From contig JAOHMI010000001.1 in assembly GCA_028101965.1 (NCBI GenBank), positions 1 through 64,000 of the forward strand: a DNA stretch of 64,000 bases, read 5' to 3'. The notes under the pieces are model-generated. The model was not told where the DNA came from. It was given only the letters and a program-made list of their open reading frames with translations, and searched no databases. This DNA comes from Bacteriovoracaceae bacterium (lineage in GTDB: Bacteria; Bdellovibrionota; Bacteriovoracia; Bacteriovoracales; Bacteriovoracaceae). Of this stretch, positions 1 through 9,079 are shown in pieces. Numbering within the stretch: position 1 is the stretch's first letter; every line of letters starts with the position of its first letter. The translations under genes and the position numbers were made by a program.

Positions 1-1
1 T

Positions 2-3000
2 CAATCTGAGTTAACAAAATATCGTCTTGCTTATGCTGGGAACTTATTTAGTTTTGGGCGAAATAATAATTCAAGATATGCATTAGAAAAATATTTAGAT
101 CACATTGAAAAAGATATTGATATTCTTAAAAATGTTGATCCGACCTATGAAGATCAGTTTAACCACCTCATGTCTCTAAGGCCCACTCATTTATCAAATG
201 ATAAGTTAGCAGATTTTATCGAATTAGTATCAGTACTAATGGAAGATCAAAATAGCAACTTGTTTAAAGAGACAGCGGCAAATACTGGTCTTGGAGGAAA
301 TGAATTGGCCAAACAATGGAAAAGTTATGGTCTTAAAAAATCAGATGCCCATACTGCCAATTTATTAAATGAACTACAAGTAAGAGATCCAAACTCAGAT
401 GCAGCAAGATTGTCTTTATCAAAAGAGTACTCTCGTGATTTTCGAAAAAGAAAAGAATTAAGACATCAAGATTTAAGATTTTTCTCACAACTACAAAACA
501 AAATTTGGCAAGGAAAGGACCGCAAAGGAGCTGGGTTAAGTTACTCCTCTCACAAGCACTTAGACTTCAATGGTGATAAAAAAATTAGTTTTGATGAAGT
601 GGATAACGATTTTAAAAACAAGTTTGAGAGTTTAATCAAGCAAAGTCAGTATTGTGACTCAGATATACTCTCTGAAGATTGCTTTGGAACAATTATTGAT
701 AAACCCACCCTACTTAATGAAGATGTTATAAAATTATTAGAGATAAAAGCAGGTGAGTTTAATTTTTCTCGTGGAAAAGTTACGGCCAAAGGTGGGCAAG
801 TAGAAGTTCGAAAAGACTTTCATCGTTGGAAAGGAATCAAAGCTAGCTGTTTTAAAAGTTTTGAGGATGATCATTTGCCAACAATTGATTTTAGTAATCT
901 TCCACAGACAGAAGAGTATTTCTTGATATATAAAGAGGAAGGTTTCGATAAAGAAGAAATTAGAAAAAAATATAATGGCCGAGGGTCGAAGTTTAGAAAA
1001 ACGAAACGAGAAGAAGCTTCTGCATATTTAGAGGAGCAAGGATTCGAATACCTTCATGTGACAAATGAATTAATACTTGGTGGTGAAACTAGAGTTTATA
1101 CTGATTTTGGTAATTCTACAGACCGAGAAGAGTCCAGGCGAACAATAATGGATAGTGGAAAACTAAATGTTCCGATCGAAAGTGCGAAAAATTTTGCTCT
1201 AGTTAGTCGATATGGGAACAAGCCTGTATTCTTTGATGAGTGTGGAAAGAAAACAAAGAACCCATCGATTAAAAACCCTCTTTCATCAATGCATGATTAC
1301 TATGAAAATGTTGAGTCCATGAGTGAAAGTCTAAGGATTGCAGAAGAAGCAATAAATAGTAATAAAGTTAATGCTCAAATTATTTCTGAAAATCCGGATT
1401 TGATTCAAAATGATAAAGTTCAAGAGATCATTGTCCATAATCATAACTTAGCGGAAACTGAAATTGAGAAAGCTAGGAGAACAGAAGCAGCAGCTCAAGT
1501 TGCTAGGCATGAATACAATAATGCAATGGAAACAGTAGAAGGGAGAGAGGTCTTAAATGAATCTGGAGAAGAACCATTAGATGGTTCAAAAGTTGACGAT
1601 CTTTCACGTCAAAAAATTAGAATAGATGATGAAATAAGTGCAAGCGAAGCTTATGTGCAGCAGATTGAAGATCAAATATCGAGCAGTAGTAGCGATATTA
1701 CAGGGCCGGCAGTTTTAACAAAAAAGGATAATGGAAGTATTATTTTTGAAGATGATAGTGGAAGCCATGAAATCACAACAGGAAAACCAAAGGTTTCTTA
1801 TTCCTCAGTTGGTTCAAGTGGAGAAAACTTATCTCTTGGGTTTGAGTTAGGACAACCAGGAGTACAAGACTCATTCGGAATGTATAAGATTGATACCAGT
1901 CAATTTGATGATTACATTGTTCAAGATGGTCATGGACAATTATTCAATGTTGAAAATATTAAAAAGTGGGAAGATGAAATAAATGGAATGTCGACAAATG
2001 AAGAACGTATTCATAAGTTTTATACAACAAATTTATCACAGACTAAAAGATGTAAATCTAGGACGTATTCAATCGTTAATAAAAAAGAAGGAACACTTAC
2101 TGTTTACAGCATTTTAGATGGTTCTATTTTAAAGCAAATTCCAATACTAACTGGAAAGAAAGATGGTGATACAAAATTAACCTGGGATGACCCAAAAAGG
2201 TTTAAAACAAATGAGTCTACCACACCCGCAGGTAACTTTACGGTTAAACCAAATAGGGGTGAGCAAAGATATTTAGGATCAAATTATAAAGATTATAACT
2301 ATAATTTATTACCTCTTGTGGATGATAAGGGAAACGAAGGAATCTTTGCGCTTCATCAAGCTCCAGTAAATTCGAGAAGTCGCTATAATGCTTTAAATAA
2401 CGGAGGAAATTCAAGAATGACTAACGGGTGTATCAATGTCACTGAAAATCATTTTCATGAAATTGAAAGCATAATCCCGGGGTGTAAAATTCATATTCTT
2501 CCTGATGAATTTGGAGGAAAGTTTGTGGCTAAAGATGGAGTTTTGAAATTTCATTATTCTGGGCGTGCAGAAGGGTACGAACCTAAAAAGTATAATATAA
2601 CTCCTGCAAATAAAGGAAAAAGTAATACTGCAATTCATATTAATACTTCGAGTGGTTTCTTTCTGCCCTTAGAAGAAGATGTAGCAATGGTTCTTGAAAC
2701 TCAAAAACCTAAATTAAGGGAGTTATATAACTTGTCTGATGCTCTCTATAATGAGTTAGCACATTTGACAATGGCGACAATGGAGCTTGAGTGTGAATCG
2801 GGAGCAGGAGCAAGGAAGTATACTGCAAAGATGCTATTGAGTGCAGATCCAAAAGGGGATGGAGAGTTAATGTTAAGGACTTTCAAAGCATTGTGGCGTT
2901 GGGACCGAAGTGAATTTTCTAAAAGACTTTCGAGAGGGTGTGGGCAAAATAAGTTTGTACCAGAGAAAATTGAAGCTGCCTATGGCATCAAGAAAACTGG

Positions 3001-4456
3001 TTATAACCATATGGTTACGGCCCTAGTAACCTTTGGCGCGATAGCTGAAATGGAAGATGAGCTAAAAGCAATTGAAGATAACTGGCGAAGAGAACAACCT
3101 GATTGTCATTTATTAAACTACCGGCCAAGAGTGAATCTTATTCGTTTTTTATATCGAGGTGGAAGTGGAGCTAGAAAATTAAGAGCTTGTGATATTAATA
3201 CTGAGACAAGTCCTACTTTAGGAGCTGTAAGTAATGCAAGAAGTGGATATAGCGTTTTTGCTCACTTAGAAGGTAATTTTAGCGTTGAAAATGCGGGACG
3301 TGGGCAAGACACACGATTAGGTTTATATGATCAACAAGGAATACAAGTCATCCCTCATAATTATGTTAAGATTGCGAAAAGTCCTCCAGGGAAAGGTTAT
3401 AGTACTTCGAGGCAAAATGTTTATGATGGTTTTATGGAAAATGGTCTGTGCGAACGAATTATATCAACAAGAACCAGAACCGGTTATGATAATAAGGTCA
3501 TTGCAAAAGGAATGAATATTGATGGTAATTGTATTCTTGATCCAGCCGAGGTGGAAAAAAAATTAGTGAGGTTCTATGGGATACAGTATGAATCTATTGG
3601 GATTAAAGTGAGGAAAAAGTTAGAAGAGCCAACTACTGTTACAAGGATCCCTCAATCTCAGGCACGCGTTTTTAAAGATGATTTTGGTGAGGTTGATTTT
3701 GTAGTGTATAAAGAAAACTGCTATAAGGTTGACGATAATTTCAATGTTCTAAAGAAAGGTTTTTCATATATCAATGAATGTTTTTTCTCAACGAGTGATC
3801 TTAGTAATTATTTAGATAATCGTGCAGCGGTATCAATCGCTCTCTATCAAGATTTTACTGGAAGTGATCTACCACCTGAGGTTGTTCCTAAATATGGTTT
3901 GGAGGGATGGAATAATAGATTATTAAATGAAAATGACGGAGAAGATATACTAAACCAGCCAACAATTATTCCTGGTAGACAAGTGGTAAAGGATCGACTG
4001 GAACCCAAAAAAGCAATTTCCCAGTTAAAATATATTGTTGTACATCATACTGCTGATATTGAAGGAGTCGAGCTTAACCCTGAAACCTTACTGAAATCAC
4101 AAATATCAGGGAGAGGATACGGTGATGTGGCGTACAATTACATTATTGATGATTATGAAACTAGCAACGGTAAATTTAAAACCTATGAAGGAAGAAGTTT
4201 AAAAATAAAAGCAGCAGGTGTTAATACTGGAAATCCTAATCCAGATATAAGTTATAATGAAGAGGGTATTCATATTGTTTTAATCGGGAATTTTAATCAA
4301 AGGGCACCCTCGGCGGCAGCATTATCTGAGTTAAAAAGAATGATCAAACATCTTACGGAGGAATATGGAATTCCTCAATCGAATGTAATCAAGCATAGGA
4401 GTGTTGATAGTACAGATTGCCCAGGTAACCATTTTCCTAGTTTGAACTCTCTTTAG
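2..4456 (+). CDS. Giant peptidoglycan-processing protein (YkuD L,D-transpeptidase-like plus amidase_2), 5' end outside window
   Basis: The frame is open back to base 2, so the gene begins upstream of the window and at least 1,484 codons are present; the internal ATG at 170 is probably not the start. A canonical EF-hand loop (DFNGDKKISFDE) lies near 561-596. An L,D-transpeptidase (YkuD) region follows, with TPAGNF near 2227, a His codon at 2354 (FALHQAP) and the presumed nucleophile Cys at 2429 in NGCINV. A helical segment near 2690-3180 is unrecognised. A second DxDxN-like loop sits near 3515. The C-terminus is an N-acetylmuramoyl-L-alanine amidase (amidase_2/PGRP) with zinc ligands His (HHT, 4043-4048), His (KHR, 4394) and Cys (DCPG, 4418). 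Family knowledge implies it cross-links or exchanges peptides and cuts stem peptides from glycan. That both activities work in one chain is inference. Confidence 0.85.
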   Translation, partial: QSELTKYRLAYAGNLFSFGRNNNSRYALEKYLDHIEKDIDILKNVDPTYEDQFNHLMSLRPTHLSNDKLADFIELVSVLMEDQNSNLFKETAANTGLGGNELAKQWKSYGLKKSDAHTANLLNELQVRDPNSDAARLSLSKEYSRDFRKRKELRHQDLRFFSQLQNKIWQGKDRKGAGLSYSSHKHLDFNGDKKISFDEVDNDFKNKFESLIKQSQYCDSDILSEDCFGTIIDKPTLLNEDVIKLLEIKAGEFNFSRGKVTAKGGQVEVRKDFHRWKGIKASCFKSFEDDHLPTIDFSNLPQTEEYFLIYKEEGFDKEEIRKKYNGRGSKFRKTKREEASAYLEEQGFEYLHVTNELILGGETRVYTDFGNSTDREESRRTIMDSGKLNVPIESAKNFALVSRYGNKPVFFDECGKKTKNPSIKNPLSSMHDYYENVESMSESLRIAEEAINSNKVNAQIISENPDLIQNDKVQEIIVHNHNLAETEIEKARRTEAAAQVARHEYNNAMETVEGREVLNESGEEPLDGSKVDDLSRQKIRIDDEISASEAYVQQIEDQISSSSSDITGPAVLTKKDNGSIIFEDDSGSHEITTGKPKVSYSSVGSSGENLSLGFELGQPGVQDSFGMYKIDTSQFDDYIVQDGHGQLFNVENIKKWEDEINGMSTNEERIHKFYTTNLSQTKRCKSRTYSIVNKKEGTLTVYSILDGSILKQIPILTGKKDGDTKLTWDDPKRFKTNESTTPAGNFTVKPNRGEQRYLGSNYKDYNYNLLPLVDDKGNEGIFALHQAPVNSRSRYNALNNGGNSRMTNGCINVTENHFHEIESIIPGCKIHILPDEFGGKFVAKDGVLKFHYSGRAEGYEPKKYNITPANKGKSNTAIHINTSSGFFLPLEEDVAMVLETQKPKLRELYNLSDALYNELAHLTMATMELECESGAGARKYTAKMLLSADPKGDGELMLRTFKALWRWDRSEFSKRLSRGCGQNKFVPEKIEAAYGIKKTGYNHMVTALVTFGAIAEMEDELKAIEDNWRREQPDCHLLNYRPRVNLIRFLYRGGSGARKLRACDINTETSPTLGAVSNARSGYSVFAHLEGNFSVENAGRGQDTRLGLYDQQGIQVIPHNYVKIAKSPPGKGYSTSRQNVYDGFMENGLCERIISTRTRTGYDNKVIAKGMNIDGNCILDPAEVEKKLVRFYGIQYESIGIKVRKKLEEPTTVTRIPQSQARVFKDDFGEVDFVVYKENCYKVDDNFNVLKKGFSYINECFFSTSDLSNYLDNRAAVSIALYQDFTGSDLPPEVVPKYGLEGWNNRLLNENDGEDILNQPTIIPGRQVVKDRLEPKKAISQLKYIVVHHTADIEGVELNPETLLKSQISGRGYGDVAYNYIIDDYETSNGKFKTYEGRSLKIKAAGVNTGNPNPDISYNEEGIHIVLIGNFNQRAPSAAALSELKRMIKHLTEEYGIPQSNVIKHRSVDSTDCPGNHFPSLNSL

Positions 4457-4549
4457 CACACCTACTTGACTTCCACCGTCGGGCTTTCTTAAGTTTAATT
4501 ATTATTTTTATTTCAACCTAAAAGAATTTTTTTCCTAGCCGATAAGTTA

Positions 4550-4576
4550 TTGAGAATTCCTGTATCATTTTATTAT
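4550..4576 (+). promoter_or_regulatory. Possible sigma-70 promoter for LysM lipoprotein
   Basis: TTGAGA at 4550-4555 and TATTAT at 4571-4576 resemble -35 and -10 boxes, though the 15-bp spacer is short; an alternative -10 (TATACG, 4574-4579) gives 18 bp. The site lies 33 bp before the start codon in an otherwise empty gap. Confidence 0.35.
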
Positions 4577-4608
4577 ACGGGTAAAAGATTTATTTTAAGG
4601 AGTCTTTG

Positions 4609-5280
4609 ATGAAATTATTGCTCTGTTTATTGTTATTGTCTCTAGCAATGGTGAGTTGCTCAGGGAACAAGAAGTCGCAAGACGTAGATGAAAACCCTGC
4701 CGGTATTGATCTTTCTGATTCAGAAGGTGAAGAAGGATTTGACGATGACTCAGATGATCCTCTCTTAGCAGAAGAGGATGAAGGCTTAGATGAAGGTGGA
4801 GATGAGCTTGCAGATGCTGGAGATGATCTAGCTGAAGATCCTATGATGGATGAGCCGGTACCAAGTGCACCAATGGTTGACACCTCAGGTGGCGGTCAAG
4901 GCGAAAACTTCTATACTGTGCAAAGAAATGAAACTTTGATGCTCATTGCATTTAAATTGTTTGGTGATTACGAAAAGTGGAGAGAGTTAGCTCGCTGGAA
5001 CTCTGGCCAACTTAATGGATCCACCAATATTTCAGTGGGAATGCAATTAAAGTATATGCGGAGCGGACCTGAGTTCGTTTGGAATCCAGAAGGAAATCCT
5101 TATTTAATTAAAAGAGGGGAAACTTTAGGAATCATTTCTGATAATGTTTATCAAACTCCAAGGCATTGGAGAGATATATGGCAAAATAATAAGCCGCTAA
5201 TCAAAGATCCAAATGTGATTTTTGCAGGATTTACTATTTATACGCCAATTCTCGACGGACGTGGAGTGGCCAATAATTAA
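4609..5280 (+). CDS. Lipoprotein with two LysM domains
   Basis: The 223-residue protein starts at ATG 4609, chosen because AAGGAG (4597-4602) is 6 nt away; a TTG at 4606 is too close. A lipoprotein signal peptide ends in the lipobox LAMVSC. Residues about 25-85 form a very acidic Asp/Glu-rich linker, followed by two LysM modules: the first begins NFYTVQRNETLMLIA, the second NPYLIKRGETLGIIS. LysM binds N-acetylglucosamine-containing glycan, so the protein probably tethers to peptidoglycan in the periplasm. It follows the giant peptidoglycan enzyme by about 150 bp with its own possible promoter. No catalytic domain is visible. Confidence 0.9.
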   Translation: MKLLLCLLLLSLAMVSCSGNKKSQDVDENPAGIDLSDSEGEEGFDDDSDDPLLAEEDEGLDEGGDELADAGDDLAEDPMMDEPVPSAPMVDTSGGGQGENFYTVQRNETLMLIAFKLFGDYEKWRELARWNSGQLNGSTNISVGMQLKYMRSGPEFVWNPEGNPYLIKRGETLGIISDNVYQTPRHWRDIWQNNKPLIKDPNVIFAGFTIYTPILDGRGVANN

Positions 5281-5303
5281 TAAATTGAGCTAAAGTAATT
5301 TTA

Positions 5304-6128
5304 ATGAAGAGCAATTTCAATATAATGGGGCAGCTAGTTTGCCCCCTTTTTTTTTCCTTTTTCCTTATGTCTTCTTGTTCAATCACCAGGACCGAGAAGA
5401 CCTTACAAGAAAGTGATGGCGTTGATATCGATTACAATAAACCAAAGTACTCGGAGTTGGATTATGTTGACCATTTTTCTTCTTTTAACTCATCATATGT
5501 AAAATCCAAGCAAATTAAAGAAGTTCGATTGAGAAGCTCTCACCAAGAATATTTGGAATCGCTTATCCAGTCAGTCTCTAATAACAACGAACTCTTTTTT
5601 CAATCCTTGGGCAGCGAGAAAATTGAAATAACAGTTATTGAAGATTCACGACCCTTTCACTTCTCCCTTCCAAAAAATAAGATATTTCTTTCTAGTGGGC
5701 TTTTGGCTAAGTTTATTAGTCATGAAGCTGTTTTAATCTGTTTGCTTGCCTATGAGATGATCCGTATTGAAAAGAACGTCTATAATAGGAATACGATCAT
5801 CCCTCTGGGATATTTAAGCACGGAAAGAATTCTTTCTCTTACTCGAATTAGCATTCAGGACAAGTTGACGGTCCATAAATGGGCTTATTATTTATTAAAA
5901 AGGGCTGACTTAAATGCTCAAATGTATTTATCTTGGATTCAAATTCAAAACCGTAACGGATCTGAATTTAAGTTAATGTACCCGGATGCTGAGGCCATTT
6001 CCCGAGAGGAAACCTTGTTTAAAGCATTTTTGATTTCGCATTCAAATAAAATTGGTAATATAAAAGAACAATTAAACTCTAAAAAGTTTTATAATTTAAT
6101 AACCTATCTTAAAACGAGGTTCTATTAA
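5304..6128 (+). CDS. Lipoprotein resembling a degenerate M48 metallopeptidase
   Basis: This 274-residue protein has an N-terminal hydrophobic segment ending FLMSSC, a loose lipobox. The middle region looks like the M48 fold: KNKIFLSSGLL corresponds to the strand and helix preceding the zinc helix, and EAVLICLLAYEMIRIE sits where HExxH would be. The zinc motif is absent (LAYEMIR), so peptidase activity is unlikely. It is 2 nt from the downstream kinase gene, suggesting co-transcription with the amino-sugar salvage genes. Assignment rests on fold-level pattern recognition only; it could be an unrelated helical lipoprotein. Confidence 0.7.
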   Translation: MKSNFNIMGQLVCPLFFSFFLMSSCSITRTEKTLQESDGVDIDYNKPKYSELDYVDHFSSFNSSYVKSKQIKEVRLRSSHQEYLESLIQSVSNNNELFFQSLGSEKIEITVIEDSRPFHFSLPKNKIFLSSGLLAKFISHEAVLICLLAYEMIRIEKNVYNRNTIIPLGYLSTERILSLTRISIQDKLTVHKWAYYLLKRADLNAQMYLSWIQIQNRNGSEFKLMYPDAEAISREETLFKAFLISHSNKIGNIKEQLNSKKFYNLITYLKTRFY

Positions 6129-6130
6129 GC

Positions 6131-7156
6131 ATGAAACTAGAAGTTTCGGAAAGACTCTTTGTTGAGCAATTATTTTTTAACTCCATGGAAAAGCTGGATA
6201 TTCCTTCCACTAAGCTTAAGTCTATTGAGCGCTTAACGGGAGATGCTTCTACCAGGCGGTATTATCGAGCTAAATATAATGGAAGCTCCTTTGTGATCTG
6301 TTTAGATCAGCCCTCTAAAGATAAAACTGAAAATGATTTTGTGACGCTTCAATCATTTCTTCATGAAAATAAAGTTAGCGTCCCGCAAATCTTTGATAGG
6401 GATTTGCCTAAAGGTTATTTATTAGAAGAAGATCTTGGAGATCAAACGCTGTTAAAAGAATTAGGTGCGGTTGATTCAATACAATCAGAATATAACTTGT
6501 ATAAACCGGCCATTGATGAATTAGTTAAATTTGCTTCTTTGCCTAAAACAAAAGACTTAATTCCGGCTTGTCTTGATCGATATTTTGATAAGGAAAAATA
6601 TCAATTTGAAATTGATTTTTCCTTAAAATATTTCTTTAAGCTTTTTTTAGAAATTGAAGATGAGGCAATCGAGAAAACGAATAAACTTTTTTCGCCCATT
6701 ATAGATACTATCTCCCAGGGCCCTTTCATTGTGACTCATCGAGATTATCATTCAAGAAACCTTATGTTGTCTGACTCTGGGCATAAGGTGATCGATTTTC
6801 AGGATGCTCGCTTGGGCATTGCTCAATATGATCTAACTAGTCTTCTTGAAGATTGCTACTATTTTATTAATCCACAAAATAAAGAAAAACTTATTGCTGA
6901 CTATTACTCTGCTTTAAAGAATGAGTTGCCAGAAATAGCAGCTGAAGAATCATTTGCCCGCACATATGATTACATGGCAATCGAGCGCTTATTTAAGGCA
7001 ATTGGCAGCTTTTCCTATATTTATCACCACCGAAAAGATGTTCGCTACTTGAAATATATTGGCTTTGCCATGGAGAAAATAAAAAAAATCTCCTTTAAGC
7101 ACACTGAACTAAAAGATTTTCGTAAAAACCTCTTTTCCCTCTACTATGAGTATTAA
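6131..7156 (+). CDS. amgK: N-acetylmuramate/N-acetylglucosamine kinase, AmgK-like
   Basis: This 341-residue protein belongs to the aminoglycoside phosphotransferase fold, COG3178 type. Visible motifs are DASTRRYYR near residue 38, LLEEDLGD near 97, the catalytic loop THRDYHSRNLM near 200 and the metal-binding DFQDAR shortly after. In Pseudomonas, AmgK phosphorylates the anomeric carbon of MurNAc or GlcNAc, feeding the MurU step of cell-wall recycling. The next gene overlaps by 11 nt and is a nucleotidyltransferase of the MurU type, which strongly supports this role over aminoglycoside resistance. The product is cytoplasmic. Substrate preference cannot be read from sequence. Confidence 0.88.
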   Translation: MKLEVSERLFVEQLFFNSMEKLDIPSTKLKSIERLTGDASTRRYYRAKYNGSSFVICLDQPSKDKTENDFVTLQSFLHENKVSVPQIFDRDLPKGYLLEEDLGDQTLLKELGAVDSIQSEYNLYKPAIDELVKFASLPKTKDLIPACLDRYFDKEKYQFEIDFSLKYFFKLFLEIEDEAIEKTNKLFSPIIDTISQGPFIVTHRDYHSRNLMLSDSGHKVIDFQDARLGIAQYDLTSLLEDCYYFINPQNKEKLIADYYSALKNELPEIAAEESFARTYDYMAIERLFKAIGSFSYIYHHRKDVRYLKYIGFAMEKIKKISFKHTELKDFRKNLFSLYYEY

Positions 7157-8093
7157 TAAAGTTTTTATATTAGCAGCAGGACTAGGCTCTCGAATGGGAA
7201 GCTTAGGAAAGTCCTTACCTAAGGTTTTATGGCCAATCTTTGAACGACCTATGTTGGATTTAGAAATTGAGTTTTGGAAAGATCGAGGTGGGGAAGAATT
7301 TTACATTAACCTTCATCATCAAGTAGAGAAAATTCAATCTCAGAGCTTCTTGCACAATAGTAAAATTCATTTGCTACTTGAACCCGAGCTACTGGGAGTT
7401 GGTGGTGCAATCTATAATTTGAAAAGAAACTTTATCGATATGGATAAGATTATTCTTTCCACCTCCGATCAGTTTTTTCACTTAGAGATTGAAGAGGTGA
7501 GAAAAGATGGGGAAAACTTAGAAAATTATTCTGTTTTTCTTTATTCTATTCCGACACAAAAATGGCAAAAACATAATGGTATAAAGGTTAATAAAGAAGA
7601 TGAACTTTGCGATATTCTAGCTCCTGAAGCCATTGAAGATACTGTTTATCCTACTTACTCAGGACTATCCCTTTTAGATGTCAATTCTCTCGAAAATAAA
7701 AATGGACCACAGTCATTCTTTGGAACCATCGCTAATTATCGAGAAAAGAAGATCAAAGTGAAACCAATCGATCAATTCTATTGGGATTTTGGAACTTTTG
7801 ATCGTTACGTGAATCATACAGAAAAAATATGGGAAATATTGATTAAAGAAGAAAGTGCAGCAGAATCCTTTGTTAATTTTTTAGTCCAAAAAGGGGCGGT
7901 TAATTTAAGTCAAGTTCAAGGTACTGGGTACAATAGCGAAAACTATTCAATATATTCCATAGGACAAGGTTTTATCATTGGAATCGGAATGAATCAAAGT
8001 CATTTAATTGAATGTCTGGCGGAATTGAAAATTGAGCCCTCTATTTCACGGGGGGTAGTTTTTTCTGGGGCATTTCATGCACAATCAAGCTAG
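7146..8093 (+). CDS. murU: Sugar-1-phosphate nucleotidyltransferase, MurU-like
   Basis: This 315-residue protein opens with the nucleotidyltransferase signature AAGLGSRMGSLGKSLPK, followed by GVGGAIYNL near residue 95 and STSDQFF near 108. MurU converts MurNAc-1-phosphate to UDP-MurNAc, bypassing de novo synthesis. It starts 11 nt inside amgK (ATG 7146), implying translational coupling. It is longer than Pseudomonas MurU (about 225 residues), with a C-terminal extension of unclear role. Its last 53 nt overlap a convergent ferredoxin gene. Another NDP-sugar pyrophosphorylase specificity is possible, but the AmgK partner favours MurU. Confidence 0.85.
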   Translation: MSINKVFILAAGLGSRMGSLGKSLPKVLWPIFERPMLDLEIEFWKDRGGEEFYINLHHQVEKIQSQSFLHNSKIHLLLEPELLGVGGAIYNLKRNFIDMDKIILSTSDQFFHLEIEEVRKDGENLENYSVFLYSIPTQKWQKHNGIKVNKEDELCDILAPEAIEDTVYPTYSGLSLLDVNSLENKNGPQSFFGTIANYREKKIKVKPIDQFYWDFGTFDRYVNHTEKIWEILIKEESAAESFVNFLVQKGAVNLSQVQGTGYNSENYSIYSIGQGFIIGIGMNQSHLIECLAELKIEPSISRGVVFSGAFHAQSS

Positions 8094-8277
8094 TTTCTTT
8101 AATACAGTCCACTGGACAAATCTGAATACATAAATTACACATCGTGCAAGAAAAATTATCAATGGAATAGAGCGTTCCATCCGTAAAAATACTATTTTCA
8201 GGACAAATCAGACGGCAGGCATCACAAGAGACACAGGTGGGACGTATTTCAAGAATCGCTTCTTCGATTTTGCTCAT
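8041..8277 (-). CDS. Small 2x[4Fe-4S] ferredoxin
   Basis: This 78-residue protein has two complete cluster motifs: CVSCDACRLICP near residues 15-26 and CTMCNLCIQICP near 44-55. It should be a soluble bacterial-type ferredoxin carrying electrons in the cytoplasm. Its 3' end overlaps the 3' end of murU by 53 nt on the opposite strand, and both stop codons are clear. The ATG at 8277 has only a weak ribosome binding site. No redox partner is adjacent. Confidence 0.9.
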   Translation of the reverse strand: MSKIEEAILEIRPTCVSCDACRLICPENSIFTDGTLYSIDNFSCTMCNLCIQICPVDCIKETSLIVHEMPQKKLPPVK

Positions 8278-8332
8278 AGGAAAACTATATCATCTCTGTT
8301 AAAATTTGCTTTTATAGGGAAGGAATAAAACA

Positions 8333-9079
8333 TTGATTAATAGGTATCTATCCACAACTGTTTTTAGGAAAAGCTCAACGGTATACAAGCTAATTTTAGT
8401 CAGTCTTTTTATGCCTTTATATTTTCATATTTTATTGTCGTTATTTTTTGAGCATAGTGCTCTTTCAGAACAGTTATTTATTGAAACATTTGAAAATCAT
8501 AAAACTTATTTAGCTCTTTCATTGGTTTCTTTATTTACCATTTACCGGTATTCAAAATATTCACGTCTGTTTTACATGATTTATCTTATTTATCCATTCG
8601 CCATTCTTAGTTTTCTTCTCTTCACTCGGTTTGATAATATCATCTTAATAGGACTCTTTTTTTATTTGGTCACTGCCTATCAGTTTTATTACACCTTAGT
8701 CGAAGAATTAAACCGAAGTTTCGCTAATAGCTTTCGTGAAAAAATCCCCTATCTCAACGGTCAGATAAAGCGGTTTAATATCAATCTTAATTCGGCACAA
8801 TTTGAGGTTAAGGGAAGTTTAACTAATTGGTCGAGTGATTCTATTTTTGTTGAGCTCGACTCTCAGGTTCCATTGAGAAAGCTAAAGAAAAACAAAAACT
8901 TACAAATAGAAATTGATTATCAAGGTCAAAAATTTAATGCTTTTGCAAAATTGGTTTCTTATAATAAGGACGGAAAAGGGGCTGGGTTTGTTATTACGAA
9001 TGAACCAACTCTTTTTTCATATTCAGATTTAATAACTATTTTAAATAATCATAAAATTGTTCCTCGAGGTTTAGTATGA
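8333..9079 (+). CDS. Membrane protein with C-terminal PilZ-like domain
   Basis: This 248-residue protein starts at TTG 8333, supported by AGGGAAGGA ending 8 nt upstream; no in-frame ATG sits in a better place. Residues 15-125 hold about four transmembrane segments. Residues about 130-235 look like a PilZ barrel: SLTNWSSDSIFVEL occupies the place of the (D/N)xSxxG strand. The N-terminal RxxxR motif that contacts c-di-GMP is not evident, so binding is doubtful. The next gene overlaps by 4 nt (ATGA), indicating an operon. Confidence 0.75.
   Translation: MINRYLSTTVFRKSSTVYKLILVSLFMPLYFHILLSLFFEHSALSEQLFIETFENHKTYLALSLVSLFTIYRYSKYSRLFYMIYLIYPFAILSFLLFTRFDNIILIGLFFYLVTAYQFYYTLVEELNRSFANSFREKIPYLNGQIKRFNINLNSAQFEVKGSLTNWSSDSIFVELDSQVPLRKLKKNKNLQIEIDYQGQKFNAFAKLVSYNKDGKGAGFVITNEPTLFSYSDLITILNNHKIVPRGLV

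Noticed and set aside
4590-4883. 97-codon minus-strand Ser/Pro-rich frame
   Set aside because: It is the antisense of the acidic linker of the LysM lipoprotein; composition is a by-product of Asp/Glu codons.
6131-7156. Aminoglycoside resistance kinase
   Set aside because: The fold is shared, but the overlap with a MurU-like nucleotidyltransferase and the AmgK-type motifs indicate cell-wall sugar salvage.
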